NCBI RefSeq assembly: GCF_025244745.1
Contig: NZ_CP104213.1
Span: 1,824,001 to 1,888,000, forward strand
Origin: Deinococcus rubellus
Lineage (GTDB): Bacteria > Deinococcota > Deinococci > Deinococcales > Deinococcaceae
Reading direction: 5' to 3'
DNA length: 64,000 nt
Of the stretch, positions 13,343-21,037 are shown in pieces. Under the pieces are notes generated by a model that did not search any database, was not told where the DNA came from, and worked only from the letters and a program-made list of their open reading frames with translations. The position numbers and the translations under genes are program-made. Numbering within the stretch: the first letter of the stretch is position 1; every line of letters starts with the position of its first letter.

Positions 13343-13411
13343 CAGCCCAAGTCAACAGGCCCTCTTGCTGCGCTGACCCCGGTGCCCCCCCCTCACCCAA
13401 GGAGAACCCAG

Positions 13412-15565
13412 ATGAATCAGGACTTTGAAGTCGTCGCGGCGGCGCGCAACTGGCGCGTGGATGTGGAGCAGCAGTACACCCCCAGCGAGATGATCGGCGA
13501 GGTCTTCGGCTCGGACGTGCTGACGCTCGAAACCCTGCGCCAGCGCTTGTCCAAACCGATGTTCAAGAGTCTCCAGGCCACCCTGGAGCGCGGCGACCCG
13601 CTCGATCCCAGGATCGCCGACGCGGTGGCGCTGGCCATGAAAACCTGGGCGATGGACAAGGGAGCCACCCACTACACCCACTGGTTTCAGCCGCTGACCG
13701 GCGGCACTGCCGAGAAGCACGACAGCTTCCTCGCGCCCAGCAGTGACGGCACGGCGCTGGCCCAGTTTTCCGGCAGCGAGCTGATTCAGGCCGAACCTGA
13801 CGCCTCCAGCTTTCCTTCGGGGGGCCTGCGGGCCACCTTTGAAGCGCGTGGCTACACTGCCTGGGACCCCTCCAGCCCGGCGTTCATCATGCGCCACGCC
13901 AACGGCGCGACCCTGTGTATCCCCACCGCCTTCGCCTCGTGGACCGGCGAGGCGCTCGACCTCAAGACGCCTCTCCTGCGCTCCATCGAGGCGCTCAACA
14001 AGGCCGTGGTTCCGGCGCTTAACCTCTTCGAGACGCCGGTGGGCCGGGTCAGCAGCAGCCTCGGCGCGGAGCAGGAATACTTCCTGATCGACGAGGACTA
14101 CTTCTACCGCCGCCCCGACCTGGTGATGACAGGCCGGACCCTCTTTGGCGCAAAGCCCCCGCGCGGCCAGGAACTTGAAGACCATTACTTCGGCGCGATT
14201 CCCGATAGGGTGCTGAGCTTCATGACCGACGCCGAGACGCAGCTCTACGCCCTGGGCATTCCGGTCAAGACCCGCCACAACGAGGTCGCGCCCGGCCAAT
14301 TCGAGATCGCCCCGATTTACGAGCAGAGCAACGTGGCCGCCGACCACCAGCAACTGACCATGCAGATTCTGCGCAACACCGCCCGCAAGTACGGTCTGGT
14401 GGCCCTGATGCACGAGAAGCCCTTCGCGGGCATCAACGGCTCGGGCAAGCACTGCAACTGGAGCATGGGCACCGATCTGGGCGACAACCTGCTCGAACCC
14501 GGCGCGACCCCGCACGAGAACTTGCAGTTCCTGTTTTTCTGCTCGGCGATCATCAAGGCGGTGGACGAGCACCAGGATTTGCTGCGCATCAGCGTGGCCT
14601 CGGCCAGCAACGACCACCGCCTGGGGGCCAACGAAGCGCCGCCTGCCATCATCAGCATCTTCCTGGGCACTGAACTCACCGAGATCCTTGACCGCATCTC
14701 CAGCGGCCAGGGCGGACGCGGGCAGGTCGCTGGGTTTCTAGGCCTGGGATCGAGCGTCTTGCCGCAGATTCCGCGCCACGCCGGAGACCGCAACCGCACC
14801 AGCCCGTTTGCCTTCACCGGCAACAAGTTCGAGTTCCGGGCAGTGGGCAGCTTGCAGAGTATTTCTTTTCCTATTACGGTCCTCAATACCGTCGTGGCCG
14901 ACGCGGTGCAGGCGCTCACCACCGACCTCAAGTCCAGGCTTGGTAGCGGCCAGGACCTGCATACGGCGGTGGGTGAACTGGTCAAGACCACCTACGACGC
15001 CCACAAGAGGGTCGTCTTCAACGGCGACGGCTACGCTGACGAGTGGCACCAGGAAGCCGAGCACGGGCGCGGCCTGCTCAACATGCGAACCAGCCTTGAC
15101 GCCATCGCGCACCTGACCGATGCCAAGAACGCCGAACTGTTCAGCCGCTACAGCGTTCTGAGTGACCGCGAACTGGCCGCCCGCCAGGAAATCATGTACG
15201 ACATCTATTTCAAGACCGTCAACATCGAGGGCGAGACCACCGAGTCGGTGGCTGCCACCCAGATCATGCCCGCCGCGCTGGCGTACCTGGCCGAGCTGAG
15301 CGGCATCAAGCAGGGAAGGGCCGCCGCCGCCATTTCCGAAGAAGTGGCCGCTGCTGCCGACGAGATGTATGACGCTGTGTGCAAGCTGCGCGAGGAAAAC
15401 GCGGCCGAGGGGGGCGAGGAAATCCACGAGAAGGCCCACCACATGCAGCAGAACGTGCTGCCCGCCATGCAGGCGGTGCGGGTGGCTGCCGACAAGCTCG
15501 AGAAAGTCGTGGCCGCCAAGCACTGGCCCATGCCGACCTACCGCCAGATGCTGTTCGTCAAATAA
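13412..15565 (+). CDS. glnN: Glutamine synthetase type III
   Basis: A second, structurally distinct glutamine synthetase of the GSIII class, known from Bacteroides, cyanobacteria and Deinococcus. Landmarks are [26 protein letters not shown] in part ([12 protein letters not shown]), [17 protein letters not shown] in part (GAEQEYFL), [19 protein letters not shown] in part ([10 protein letters not shown]), [18 protein letters not shown] and [20 protein letters not shown]. The ATG at 13412 has AAGGAG 7 bases upstream and gives 717 residues, normal for GSIII. The in-frame 75-residue upstream extension overlaps the promoter and is rejected. A terminator follows at 15596. Confidence 0.94.
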   Translation: MNQDFEVVAAARNWRVDVEQQYTPSEMIGEVFGSDVLTLETLRQRLSKPMFKSLQATLERGDPLDPRIADAVALAMKTWAMDKGATHYTHWFQPLTGGTAEKHDSFLAPSSDGTALAQFSGSELIQAEPDASSFPSGGLRATFEARGYTAWDPSSPAFIMRHANGATLCIPTAFASWTGEALDLKTPLLRSIEALNKAVVPALNLFETPVGRVSSSLGAEQEYFLIDEDYFYRRPDLVMTGRTLFGAKPPRGQELEDHYFGAIPDRVLSFMTDAETQLYALGIPVKTRHNEVAPGQFEIAPIYEQSNVAADHQQLTMQILRNTARKYGLVALMHEKPFAGINGSGKHCNWSMGTDLGDNLLEPGATPHENLQFLFFCSAIIKAVDEHQDLLRISVASASNDHRLGANEAPPAIISIFLGTELTEILDRISSGQGGRGQVAGFLGLGSSVLPQIPRHAGDRNRTSPFAFTGNKFEFRAVGSLQSISFPITVLNTVVADAVQALTTDLKSRLGSGQDLHTAVGELVKTTYDAHKRVVFNGDGYADEWHQEAEHGRGLLNMRTSLDAIAHLTDAKNAELFSRYSVLSDRELAARQEIMYDIYFKTVNIEGETTESVAATQIMPAALAYLAELSGIKQGRAAAAISEEVAAAADEMYDAVCKLREENAAEGGEEIHEKAHHMQQNVLPAMQAVRVAADKLEKVVAAKHWPMPTYRQMLFVK

Positions 15566-15595
15566 ATTCGGGGCAAGAAAGGACCAGAAGAGGTC

Positions 15596-15619
15596 GCCGC
15601 GTGTTGTGGCGGCTTTTTT
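15596..15619 (+). terminator. Terminator after glnN
   Basis: GCCGC (15596-15600) pairs with GCGGC (15609-15613) around an 8-base loop and is followed by six T. Confidence 0.7.
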
Positions 15620-15697
15620 CTGGCACAGGATGAAGCGTGCTTTCCGAAAGCTTTAAAATATAGGGGAAAAAGCCTGGGTGGCCACTTCCTTTCGCGC

Positions 15698-15703
15698 TAG
15701 ACT
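15698..15703 (+). promoter_or_regulatory. Leaderless -10 element TAGACT
   Basis: TAGACT ends 7 bases before the ATG at 15711. It supports that ATG over the GTG at 15678, which lies upstream of the element. Confidence 0.65.
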
Positions 15704-15710
15704 GGACGTG

Positions 15711-16559
15711 ATGCTCAACATGCTGCGCCGCCCCCAGGTTACGGCTGCCATGATCGCCGAAGGTCTGGCCGCGCTGGGACTGGACGGCTCTCAGCACGCC
15801 ATCGTCCACGCCAGCCTGCGCTCGTTCGGGCAGGTCGAGGGCGGAACAGCGGCGCTGCTGGGCGAACTGAGGCGGCACACGGCCACCCTGAGCGCCCCGG
15901 CCTTCACCTACGCGACCCTGCTGCGCTCGCCCACGTCCTCGGTCTACGCCACCTTCAACCGCGACACGCGGGTCAGCCGCGACATCGGGCGGGTGCCGCA
16001 GCTTCTGGTTGAGCAGGCCGACGCCCTGAGATCGTTTCATCCGGCGCTGAGCTTCGTGGCGCTGGGTGAGCAGGCCCGCGCCATCGTAGAGGCGCAGTCG
16101 CTGACCAACCCCTACGGCCCCATCGGCGCGCTTTACGATCTCGACGCGGTGTCGCTGCTGCTGGGTGTGGACCACTCCAGCAACACTTCCCTGCACTACG
16201 GCGAGTATCTGGCGGGGGTGCCGCTGCTGACCCGCTATGTGCCGCTGGGCGGCAACGTGGTGCCCAGCGCCTTTCCCAACTGCTCGGCAGATTTCGAGAA
16301 CATCGCGCCGTATGTGCAGGGTAAGCAGGTCACGGTGGGCCGCGCCCATCTCAGCGCCTACCGGGTGCGCGATCTGGTGGACGGGGTGCGGACCTTCCTG
16401 GCCACCCACCCTGAGGGGATGCTCTGCACCTACCCGACCTGCCGCTGTCAGGAAGTCCGCCGCCTGATCCGCACCGAGGGCCTGAGACCCAGGGTGCATA
16501 GCGGGTTGCCGGTGGGCGCGCTCGGCCTCACCGGGGACCTGACCTCGCGGGTAGGGTAA
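15711..16559 (+). CDS. AAC(3)-family N-acetyltransferase-like protein
   Basis: Belongs to the aminoglycoside 3-N-acetyltransferase (antibiotic_NAT) fold. Family landmarks are the N-terminal IVHASLRSFGQVEGG, the FNRDTRVSRDIGRVPQLL region, RSFHPALSFVALG and LLLGVDHSSNTSLHYGEYL. Chromosomal relatives such as YokD often have unknown acceptors, so drug resistance cannot be claimed. The start at 15711 (MLNMLRRPQV, 282 residues) is set by the TAGACT element. The C-terminal part carries a Cys-rich stretch, CTYPTCRCQEVRR, that could bind a metal and is unusual for the family. Confidence 0.83.
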   Translation: MLNMLRRPQVTAAMIAEGLAALGLDGSQHAIVHASLRSFGQVEGGTAALLGELRRHTATLSAPAFTYATLLRSPTSSVYATFNRDTRVSRDIGRVPQLLVEQADALRSFHPALSFVALGEQARAIVEAQSLTNPYGPIGALYDLDAVSLLLGVDHSSNTSLHYGEYLAGVPLLTRYVPLGGNVVPSAFPNCSADFENIAPYVQGKQVTVGRAHLSAYRVRDLVDGVRTFLATHPEGMLCTYPTCRCQEVRRLIRTEGLRPRVHSGLPVGALGLTGDLTSRVG

Positions 16560-16573
16560 ACCCCCCGCCAGTT

Positions 16574-17584
16574 TCAGTCGTCTGCTGGTTGCGGCAGCCG
16601 ACGATCGCTGCTGTGCCCCGGTCTGGCCTTCAGCGCCGGATTCACGAACTGGGCTGCGAAGTTGGCCGCCAGCGCCGCCTGTGCCAGTCCAACCGAGAGC
16701 AGCTTGAAGTCGCCGCCCGTCAGGCTCACGTCGCCCGCCACGAAGACGCCGGGCAAGCGCGTCATCTGTGTGGCGTCCGCCGGGATGTACTCGCCCTGCC
16801 AGCCGAGCGGCCAGCTTTGCAGCGCCGACAGATCGGGCAGGTGTCCGTTGGCAACGTAGACACTGTCGGCGGCAATGTGCCGGAGGTCATTCCCGATTCT
16901 GAGCCACATGCCCGCTTCGTCCAGCCGTTCGGGTTCGGCAGGCGCGTGGACGGTGATCTGACCTTCCCGCTTCAACTCTTCAAGTGGCCTGAGCTGCGCC
17001 GGGCTGCCGCGAAACAGCGCCCGGCGGTGCGTCAGCGTGACCTGCGCGCCAGCAGCGGCCAGGTCGAGCGCGGCCCGCACTGCCTGCGGCACGCCGCCCA
17101 CGATCAGCACGGATTTACCTTTGAAAGCTGAAGGCTCTACCAGTACGGTCCGCACGTCAGGGTGCTGTCCGCCGAGCCTGCTCTCACGTGGCAGCAGCGC
17201 GCCCAGCCCTGCTGCCACGATCACGGCGCGGGCCGGATAGCTGGCCCGGTCCGACGTGACCGTCCAGCCCCGCTCAGTTTGGCTCAGAGACGTCTGGGTC
17301 AGCGTCTGCGCCAGCTCGCTCAGGCGGTAGTCCGGGCTGAAGGGCGCGAGCTGAGTTGCCAGCGCGGCCACGATGTCGGCGGCGCTGGCCGAGGGCGATC
17401 CCGGCAGGTCGTAGACCAATTTGTCGGGATACAGGGCGCTGAGCTGGCCGCCGACTTCCGGCTGGACGTCGATGAGACGCACACTGAGGCCGCGTAGCCC
17501 GGCGTAGAAGGCGGCGTGCAGGCCCGCAGGCCCCGCCCCGATGATCAGCAGGTCAGTGGGAGCAGCGGGCTGCAATGGGGTCAT
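16574..17584 (-). CDS. Thioredoxin-reductase-like ferredoxin/flavodoxin-NADP reductase (YumC type)
   Basis: A two-dinucleotide-fold flavoprotein. The FAD motif is LLIIGAGPAGLHAAFYAGLRG (glycines at residues 16-21). PEVGGQLSALYPDKLVYDLPG is the hallmark of type 2 ferredoxin-NADP reductases and replaces the CXXC of thioredoxin reductase. GVFVAGDVSLTGGDFKLLSVGLAQA is the second FAD motif. The NADP motif reads IVGGVPQAVRAALDLA, a variant of the usual GGGDSA. The ATG at 17584 leaves a 16-base gap after fprA and gives 336 residues. It is cotranscribed with a second reductase of a different family. Confidence 0.86.
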   Translation of the reverse strand: MTPLQPAAPTDLLIIGAGPAGLHAAFYAGLRGLSVRLIDVQPEVGGQLSALYPDKLVYDLPGSPSASAADIVAALATQLAPFSPDYRLSELAQTLTQTSLSQTERGWTVTSDRASYPARAVIVAAGLGALLPRESRLGGQHPDVRTVLVEPSAFKGKSVLIVGGVPQAVRAALDLAAAGAQVTLTHRRALFRGSPAQLRPLEELKREGQITVHAPAEPERLDEAGMWLRIGNDLRHIAADSVYVANGHLPDLSALQSWPLGWQGEYIPADATQMTRLPGVFVAGDVSLTGGDFKLLSVGLAQAALAANFAAQFVNPALKARPGHSSDRRLPQPADD

Positions 17585-17600
17585 CTGTGCGTGGTGAGAC

Positions 17601-18959
17601 TCAGCGCTTGGCCCGGATGACTTCGAACATCGCCTCACGGTGGGCCACCTTCAGCCGGGGACGGCCTGCCGCCTGCCCGCTGCTCAGCTCGTGGGCGTCG
17701 AGTCTGAGGTAATCTTCGAGGCTCACCACGTCCACCTGCCGTGAGGCCAGCAGCGCGTCCACGGCGGCCCTGCCTGCCTCGGGCGCGGGCGTCAGGTCCG
17801 GCACATCTTCGAGCAGGGTGGCCACCGTCTCGGCGGCGTCGGCCTTGTTGGTGCCGATGACGCCGCTGGGGCCGCGCTTGATCCAGCCAGCGGTGTATTC
17901 GCCGCTTCGGCCTTCGATCCGGCCCCGCGTGTTGGGAATGACGCCGCGTTTGTCGTCGAACGGGACCCCGCTCAGCGCCACACCCTTGTAGCCCACACTC
18001 CGCAGCACCATCTGCACCGGCAGCACCTCGAACTGGCCGCTGCCCACCGCATTGCCCTGGGCGTCCAGGTGGTTTTTCTCGATGCGGACCCCGGCCACCT
18101 GCCCCTGGGCATCACTGATCAGCTCAACCGGCGACACCAGAAAGCGCAGGTGGACGCGCCGGGGCTGACCCTGCGCCGCCCTGAGGGCGAACTCGCGCAA
18201 CACATCCACGTTGCGCTTCACCACGTTGTCGCTGATGGCGGCGTAGTCCTCGTCGCTGACGGCGATCTCCTCGGGCCGCACCACCACGTCCGCACCCGCC
18301 AGTTCGCCGAACTCGCGCAGCTCCTTGGTCGTGAACTTGGCTTGCAGCGGGCCGCGCCGTGAGAGCAGGTACACGTCCTCGACCTCCGAATGCTCTAGCG
18401 CCGTCAGCGCGTGGGCAGCGATGTCGGAGGTGTGCAACTCGGCCATCGTCTTGGCCAGGATGCGGGCCACGTCCAGCGCCACGTTGCCCGCGCCCACCAC
18501 CGCCACCCCCGAGGCGTGCAGCAGCATCTCGCGGGCGGCGGCGTCAGGGTGACCGTTGTACCAGGCGACGAATTCGGTGGCGCTGAGGCTGCCGCCCAGG
18601 TCCTCGCCGGGGATGTTCAGCCGCCGGTCCGAGGACGCTCCCACGGTGTAGATCACCGCGTCGTAGTGTGCCCTGAGTTCCCCCACGCTGAGATTCTGGC
18701 CCACTTCCACATTGCCCAGAAAGCGCACGCGCGGGTCGCCCAGCACTTTCTGAAAGAGGGTTGTCACGGATTTGATCTTGAGATGGTCGGGCGCGACGCC
18801 GTAGCGAACCAGGCCGTAGGGCGTGGGCAGGCGGTCAAACACGTCTACCTCCACCGGCACCTGAAGCTGCTTGAGCAGCGCGTCGGCGGCGTAGATACCG
18901 CTGGGACCGCTGCCGATCACGGCGGCGCGCAGCGGGCGGGCGGAGGAGAAGACAGTCAT
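17601..18959 (-). CDS. fprA: Adrenodoxin-reductase-type NADPH-ferredoxin reductase (FprA-like)
   Basis: Transfers electrons between NADPH and ferredoxin. The FAD site is VIGSGPSGIYAADALL (glycines at 16-21), followed by PTPYGLVRYGVAPDHLKIK, a signature of the FprA/adrenodoxin reductase family. The NADP site is VVGAGNVALDVARIL (about 154-168), and GWIKRGPSGVIGTNKADA is the conserved C-terminal segment. Length 452 residues. The start is fixed by TACACT 7 bases upstream. The downstream gene is a second ferredoxin reductase, so the pair may serve a common ferredoxin pool, for instance for the nearby P450; that link is inference. Confidence 0.92.
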   Translation of the reverse strand: MTVFSSARPLRAAVIGSGPSGIYAADALLKQLQVPVEVDVFDRLPTPYGLVRYGVAPDHLKIKSVTTLFQKVLGDPRVRFLGNVEVGQNLSVGELRAHYDAVIYTVGASSDRRLNIPGEDLGGSLSATEFVAWYNGHPDAAAREMLLHASGVAVVGAGNVALDVARILAKTMAELHTSDIAAHALTALEHSEVEDVYLLSRRGPLQAKFTTKELREFGELAGADVVVRPEEIAVSDEDYAAISDNVVKRNVDVLREFALRAAQGQPRRVHLRFLVSPVELISDAQGQVAGVRIEKNHLDAQGNAVGSGQFEVLPVQMVLRSVGYKGVALSGVPFDDKRGVIPNTRGRIEGRSGEYTAGWIKRGPSGVIGTNKADAAETVATLLEDVPDLTPAPEAGRAAVDALLASRQVDVVSLEDYLRLDAHELSSGQAAGRPRLKVAHREAMFEVIRAKR

Positions 18960-18966
18960 ACTTGAG

Positions 18967-18972
18967 AGTGTA
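18967..18972 (-). promoter_or_regulatory. Leaderless -10 element TACACT
   Basis: TACACT on the minus strand ends 7 bases before the fprA ATG at 18959. Confidence 0.6.
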
Positions 18973-19108
18973 CAAGAGACACCAAGCGCTGCTTTGTACC
19001 TGTCTTATTTATGCCTGTCTTACACTGGCGCGCCGGTGATGCGGTCTGGGCCGTCAGGCCCCCCAGTGGGGGGTAAGTGGGGCCACCCTCCTCATCGCCG
19101 AAATCCGC

Positions 19109-19114
19109 TAAAAT
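19109..19114 (+). promoter_or_regulatory. Leaderless -10 element TAAAAT
   Basis: TAAAAT ends 8 bases before the ATG at 19123. An alternative TACACT at 19021-19026 lies further upstream, beside two direct copies of CCTGTCTTA (18999-19007, 19014-19022). Confidence 0.5.
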
Positions 19115-19122
19115 GTGAGCTG

Positions 19123-19482
19123 ATGCGTGTTGTCCTGGCGGTGCTGGCGGTGGCGGTGGCGATTCTGTACTTCACCTTTGGAGTTCGGGTGGGGGCAGCG
19201 ACCCTCACGCCACTGTACCTGCTCAACGCCCAGGGCCAGAGCAGCTACCCGTTCCGGACCTACCAGGCGGGCAAGTTGACGGTTACCGGCAGTTGCCAGG
19301 GCAAGGGTGGTCAGGCCACCCTGCGTTTACTGGCCCCCGACGGCACCGCCCTCAGCGCCGTGCTGTGCAGGCAGGGCAGCTGGTCACTCGATATGAACGG
19401 CTCCGGTGAGGCGGGAACGTACCTTCTCAACGTCGAGTATCAGCACTACACCGGGCGACTGGAACTCAACGCGGTGTACTGA
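19123..19482 (+). CDS. Small exported or membrane-anchored protein of unknown function
   Basis: A 119-residue protein beginning MRVVLAVLAVAVAILYFTFG, a signal anchor or uncleaved signal peptide. The rest is a compact beta-rich domain (KLTVTGSCQGKGGQATLRLL, LDMNGSGEAGTYLLNVEY) with two cysteines that could form a disulfide. This looks like a small immunoglobulin-like or pre-peptidase C-terminal-like fold, but no family is recognised. The start at 19123 follows a TAAAAT element; an in-frame ATG at 19039 would add a hydrophilic segment ahead of the signal and is less likely. Confidence 0.65.
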   Translation: MRVVLAVLAVAVAILYFTFGVRVGAATLTPLYLLNAQGQSSYPFRTYQAGKLTVTGSCQGKGGQATLRLLAPDGTALSAVLCRQGSWSLDMNGSGEAGTYLLNVEYQHYTGRLELNAVY

Positions 19483-19620
19483 TCTGGCCTCCGGTGGAGA
19501 GCCGACCAAGGGGAGGACGAGAAGCGGCGGGTTCTGTGTTGCGGAACCACGAACGGCGGGGTTCCACTTTGTGGTGGAATGAAGCGCAACATGCCGGAGC
19601 ACCGGAGGTCCGGCCCGCGC

Positions 19621-19648
19621 TTGCCGCAGGCCCACTTGCCTCTATACT
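19621..19648 (+). promoter_or_regulatory. Leaderless promoter TTGCCG / TATACT
   Basis: TATACT (19643-19648) ends 7 bases before the ATG at 19656. TTGCCG (19621-19626) lies 16 bases upstream of it. Confidence 0.65.
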
Positions 19649-19655
19649 GCTGCGC

Positions 19656-20105
19656 ATGGACGATTTGCTCAAAGGACGCCTTGGCGGCGCGGACGGATAT
19701 ACCATCCGCTGCGCCATCGACGGCGACAAGATTGTGGGCCGTGCGGGCGGCAAGCTCAGCGGCAAGGATATTGACCTCGAAATTACCGAGCGCGGCGTGG
19801 CTGGCAGTGTGGGCGACGAAAGCGTGAAGATCGAGCTGCAAGACGGCGAACTGCGCGGCAATGTGGGTAAGGAGACCCTGACCCTGCGCGGCGTGGACCG
19901 GGTCACCGGCTACCTCGGTGCGCCGATTGTCGGCTGGAACATCTCGGCGCAGCAGACCGGCGAGAAGCTCGAAGGCCGCCTGGGCAGCACCGTGCTGGGC
20001 CGCGAATTCAGCCTCGATCTGGGCAGCGCGCCCGGCTGGGTCGGCACTTTGGTCGCGGTGGTGGCGTTCTACGCCCTGGAGCCCCGCGCCAGCCTGAGCC
20101 ACTGA
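19656..20105 (+). CDS. Glycine-rich beta-repeat protein of unknown function
   Basis: A 149-residue protein with no recognised family. It is built of short repeating beta-prone units with Gly turns, such as GRLGGADGYTIRCAIDGDKIV, GRAGGKLSGKDIDLEI, GSVGDESVKIELQDGEL and GRLGSTVLGREFSLDL. The spacing suggests a small barrel or solenoid. The C-terminus has a hydrophobic stretch (GWVGTLVAVVAFYALEP) that may be a membrane anchor. There is no N-terminal signal. The start is set by the TATACT element. It ends at a strong bidirectional terminator shared with the collagen-like gene. Confidence 0.65.
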   Translation: MDDLLKGRLGGADGYTIRCAIDGDKIVGRAGGKLSGKDIDLEITERGVAGSVGDESVKIELQDGELRGNVGKETLTLRGVDRVTGYLGAPIVGWNISAQQTGEKLEGRLGSTVLGREFSLDLGSAPGWVGTLVAVVAFYALEPRASLSH

Positions 20106-20111
20106 GCTGAG

Positions 20112-20158
20112 CAGAAAATCAGGCCGCGCGCCCGTGTGGAGCGCGGCCTGATTTTCTG
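20112..20158. terminator. Bidirectional terminator
   Basis: A perfect 18-bp inverted repeat (20112-20129, 20141-20158) has a GC-rich core and AAAATC/GATTTT outer ends. It serves the convergent genes ending at 20105 and 20171. Confidence 0.85.
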
Positions 20159-20170
20159 TTGTGGGGTGGT

Positions 20171-20833
20171 TCAGTCGCTCAGGTGGTAGTACGCCTTGAC
20201 CGCTATGTAATCATTCAGATTTGGGCCGTGCAGCGAGAGTGGAGTGATTTTCGTGGCGGGAATAATAATGACTCGGAAATTATCAAATTGGTCCTTCTTA
20301 ACAATTTGCCCAGCCGAGTTCAGCTCCCCGCGTCTTATCTCCAGATTTCCGTCAAGAACATCTATGGCAATGAATGATGTCGTTTCAGAAAGAATATTAT
20401 ATCCCGGTACAGGAATCCAGCTATTAAAGAGTTCAGAGTAGCAGAGCACGATGCTCGAGTCGAGCTGTGCTTGCGTGAAAGCCGTCACGGTGTATATCTT
20501 AATGTTCCCACTGTAGTTCACATTTGGTGAGTTATAAGCAATTGTGTACTGCTCCACGTTGGCGTTGCCTGTTGGGCCTGTTGGGCCTGTTGGGCCTGTT
20601 GGGCCGGGCGTGCCTGATGCGCCCTGAGAACCTGGTGCTCCAGTCGTGCCTGTTGGCCCGGCTGGGCCTGTTGCTCCGTCGGTGCCATTCTGGCCTGCCT
20701 GGCCTGCTACTCCGGTCTGGCCGGTGGTGCCCTGACTTCCCTGAGTGCCCTCTGGCCCGACTGGTCCGCGAGGTCCGGCACAGGCACTCAGCAGCAGGGC
20801 GGCGCTGAGCAGAGCAAGGATTGTTCTGGACAT
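20171..20833 (-). CDS. Collagen-like lipoprotein
   Basis: A 220-residue envelope protein. The N-terminus is a lipoprotein signal peptide, [18 protein letters not shown], with the acylated cysteine at residue 18. Directly after it come about 24 uninterrupted Gly-X-Y triplets (residues about 20-91), rich in GPT and GTT. A C-terminal globular domain of about 125 residues of unknown fold follows. The triplet part should form a collagen-like triple helix holding the C-terminal domain away from the membrane. The ATG at 20833 has GGAGG upstream. The C-terminal half is AT-richer than neighbouring genes, which hints at transfer. It has its own promoter at 20958-20986. Confidence 0.85.
   Translation of the reverse strand: MSRTILALLSAALLLSACAGPRGPVGPEGTQGSQGTTGQTGVAGQAGQNGTDGATGPAGPTGTTGAPGSQGASGTPGPTGPTGPTGPTGNANVEQYTIAYNSPNVNYSGNIKIYTVTAFTQAQLDSSIVLCYSELFNSWIPVPGYNILSETTSFIAIDVLDGNLEIRRGELNSAGQIVKKDQFDNFRVIIIPATKITPLSLHGPNLNDYIAVKAYYHLSD
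20568..20605 (-). repeat. Tandem 9-base repeat in the collagen-like gene
   Basis: Four exact tandem copies of CCTGTTGGG (plus strand) encode the last GPT triplets. Slippage here would change the stalk length by whole triplets without breaking the frame. Confidence 0.85.
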
Positions 20834-20957
20834 GAAACCTCCGCTGGCCCTACTCAGGAGCCAGTCCGTCGAGAAGGCGAAGTCTGAGTGCGGCGGGAGG
20901 TAGGGCCGACCACCCAAGCCATGTCAACGGGCGAGCTGTGACTTGCTCTACCCGGCC

Positions 20958-20986
20958 AGCGTAGGCACGGGACCGTTATTTGTCAA
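20958..20986 (-). promoter_or_regulatory. Promoter of the collagen-like lipoprotein gene
   Basis: TTGACA (20981-20986) and TACGCT (20958-20963) on the minus strand are separated by 17 bases. They give a leader of roughly 115 bases. A second TTGACA at 20922-20927 has no good -10 partner. Confidence 0.65.
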
Positions 20987-20998
20987 ACGAGGCCAACT

Positions 20999-21024
20999 GG
21001 GTGCACAGCAACTGGTGTGCACCC
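20999..21024 (-). other. Hairpin after tamB
   Basis: GGGTGCACA and TGTGCACCC form a perfect 9-bp stem with an 8-base loop, 14 bases after the tamB stop. There is no T-run, so it may protect the 3' end or terminate weakly. Confidence 0.5.
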
Positions 21025-21037
21025 ACGATCAGCCCGC

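Noticed and set aside
13187..13411. N-terminal 75-residue extension of GlnN
   Set aside because: The region carries the promoter TTGACG/TATACT and the inverted repeat; the ATG at 13412 has AAGGAG and gives the normal family length.
15711..16559. Call as an aminoglycoside resistance gene
   Set aside because: Family membership is clear, but chromosomal members often act on other amines and nothing in the context indicates resistance.
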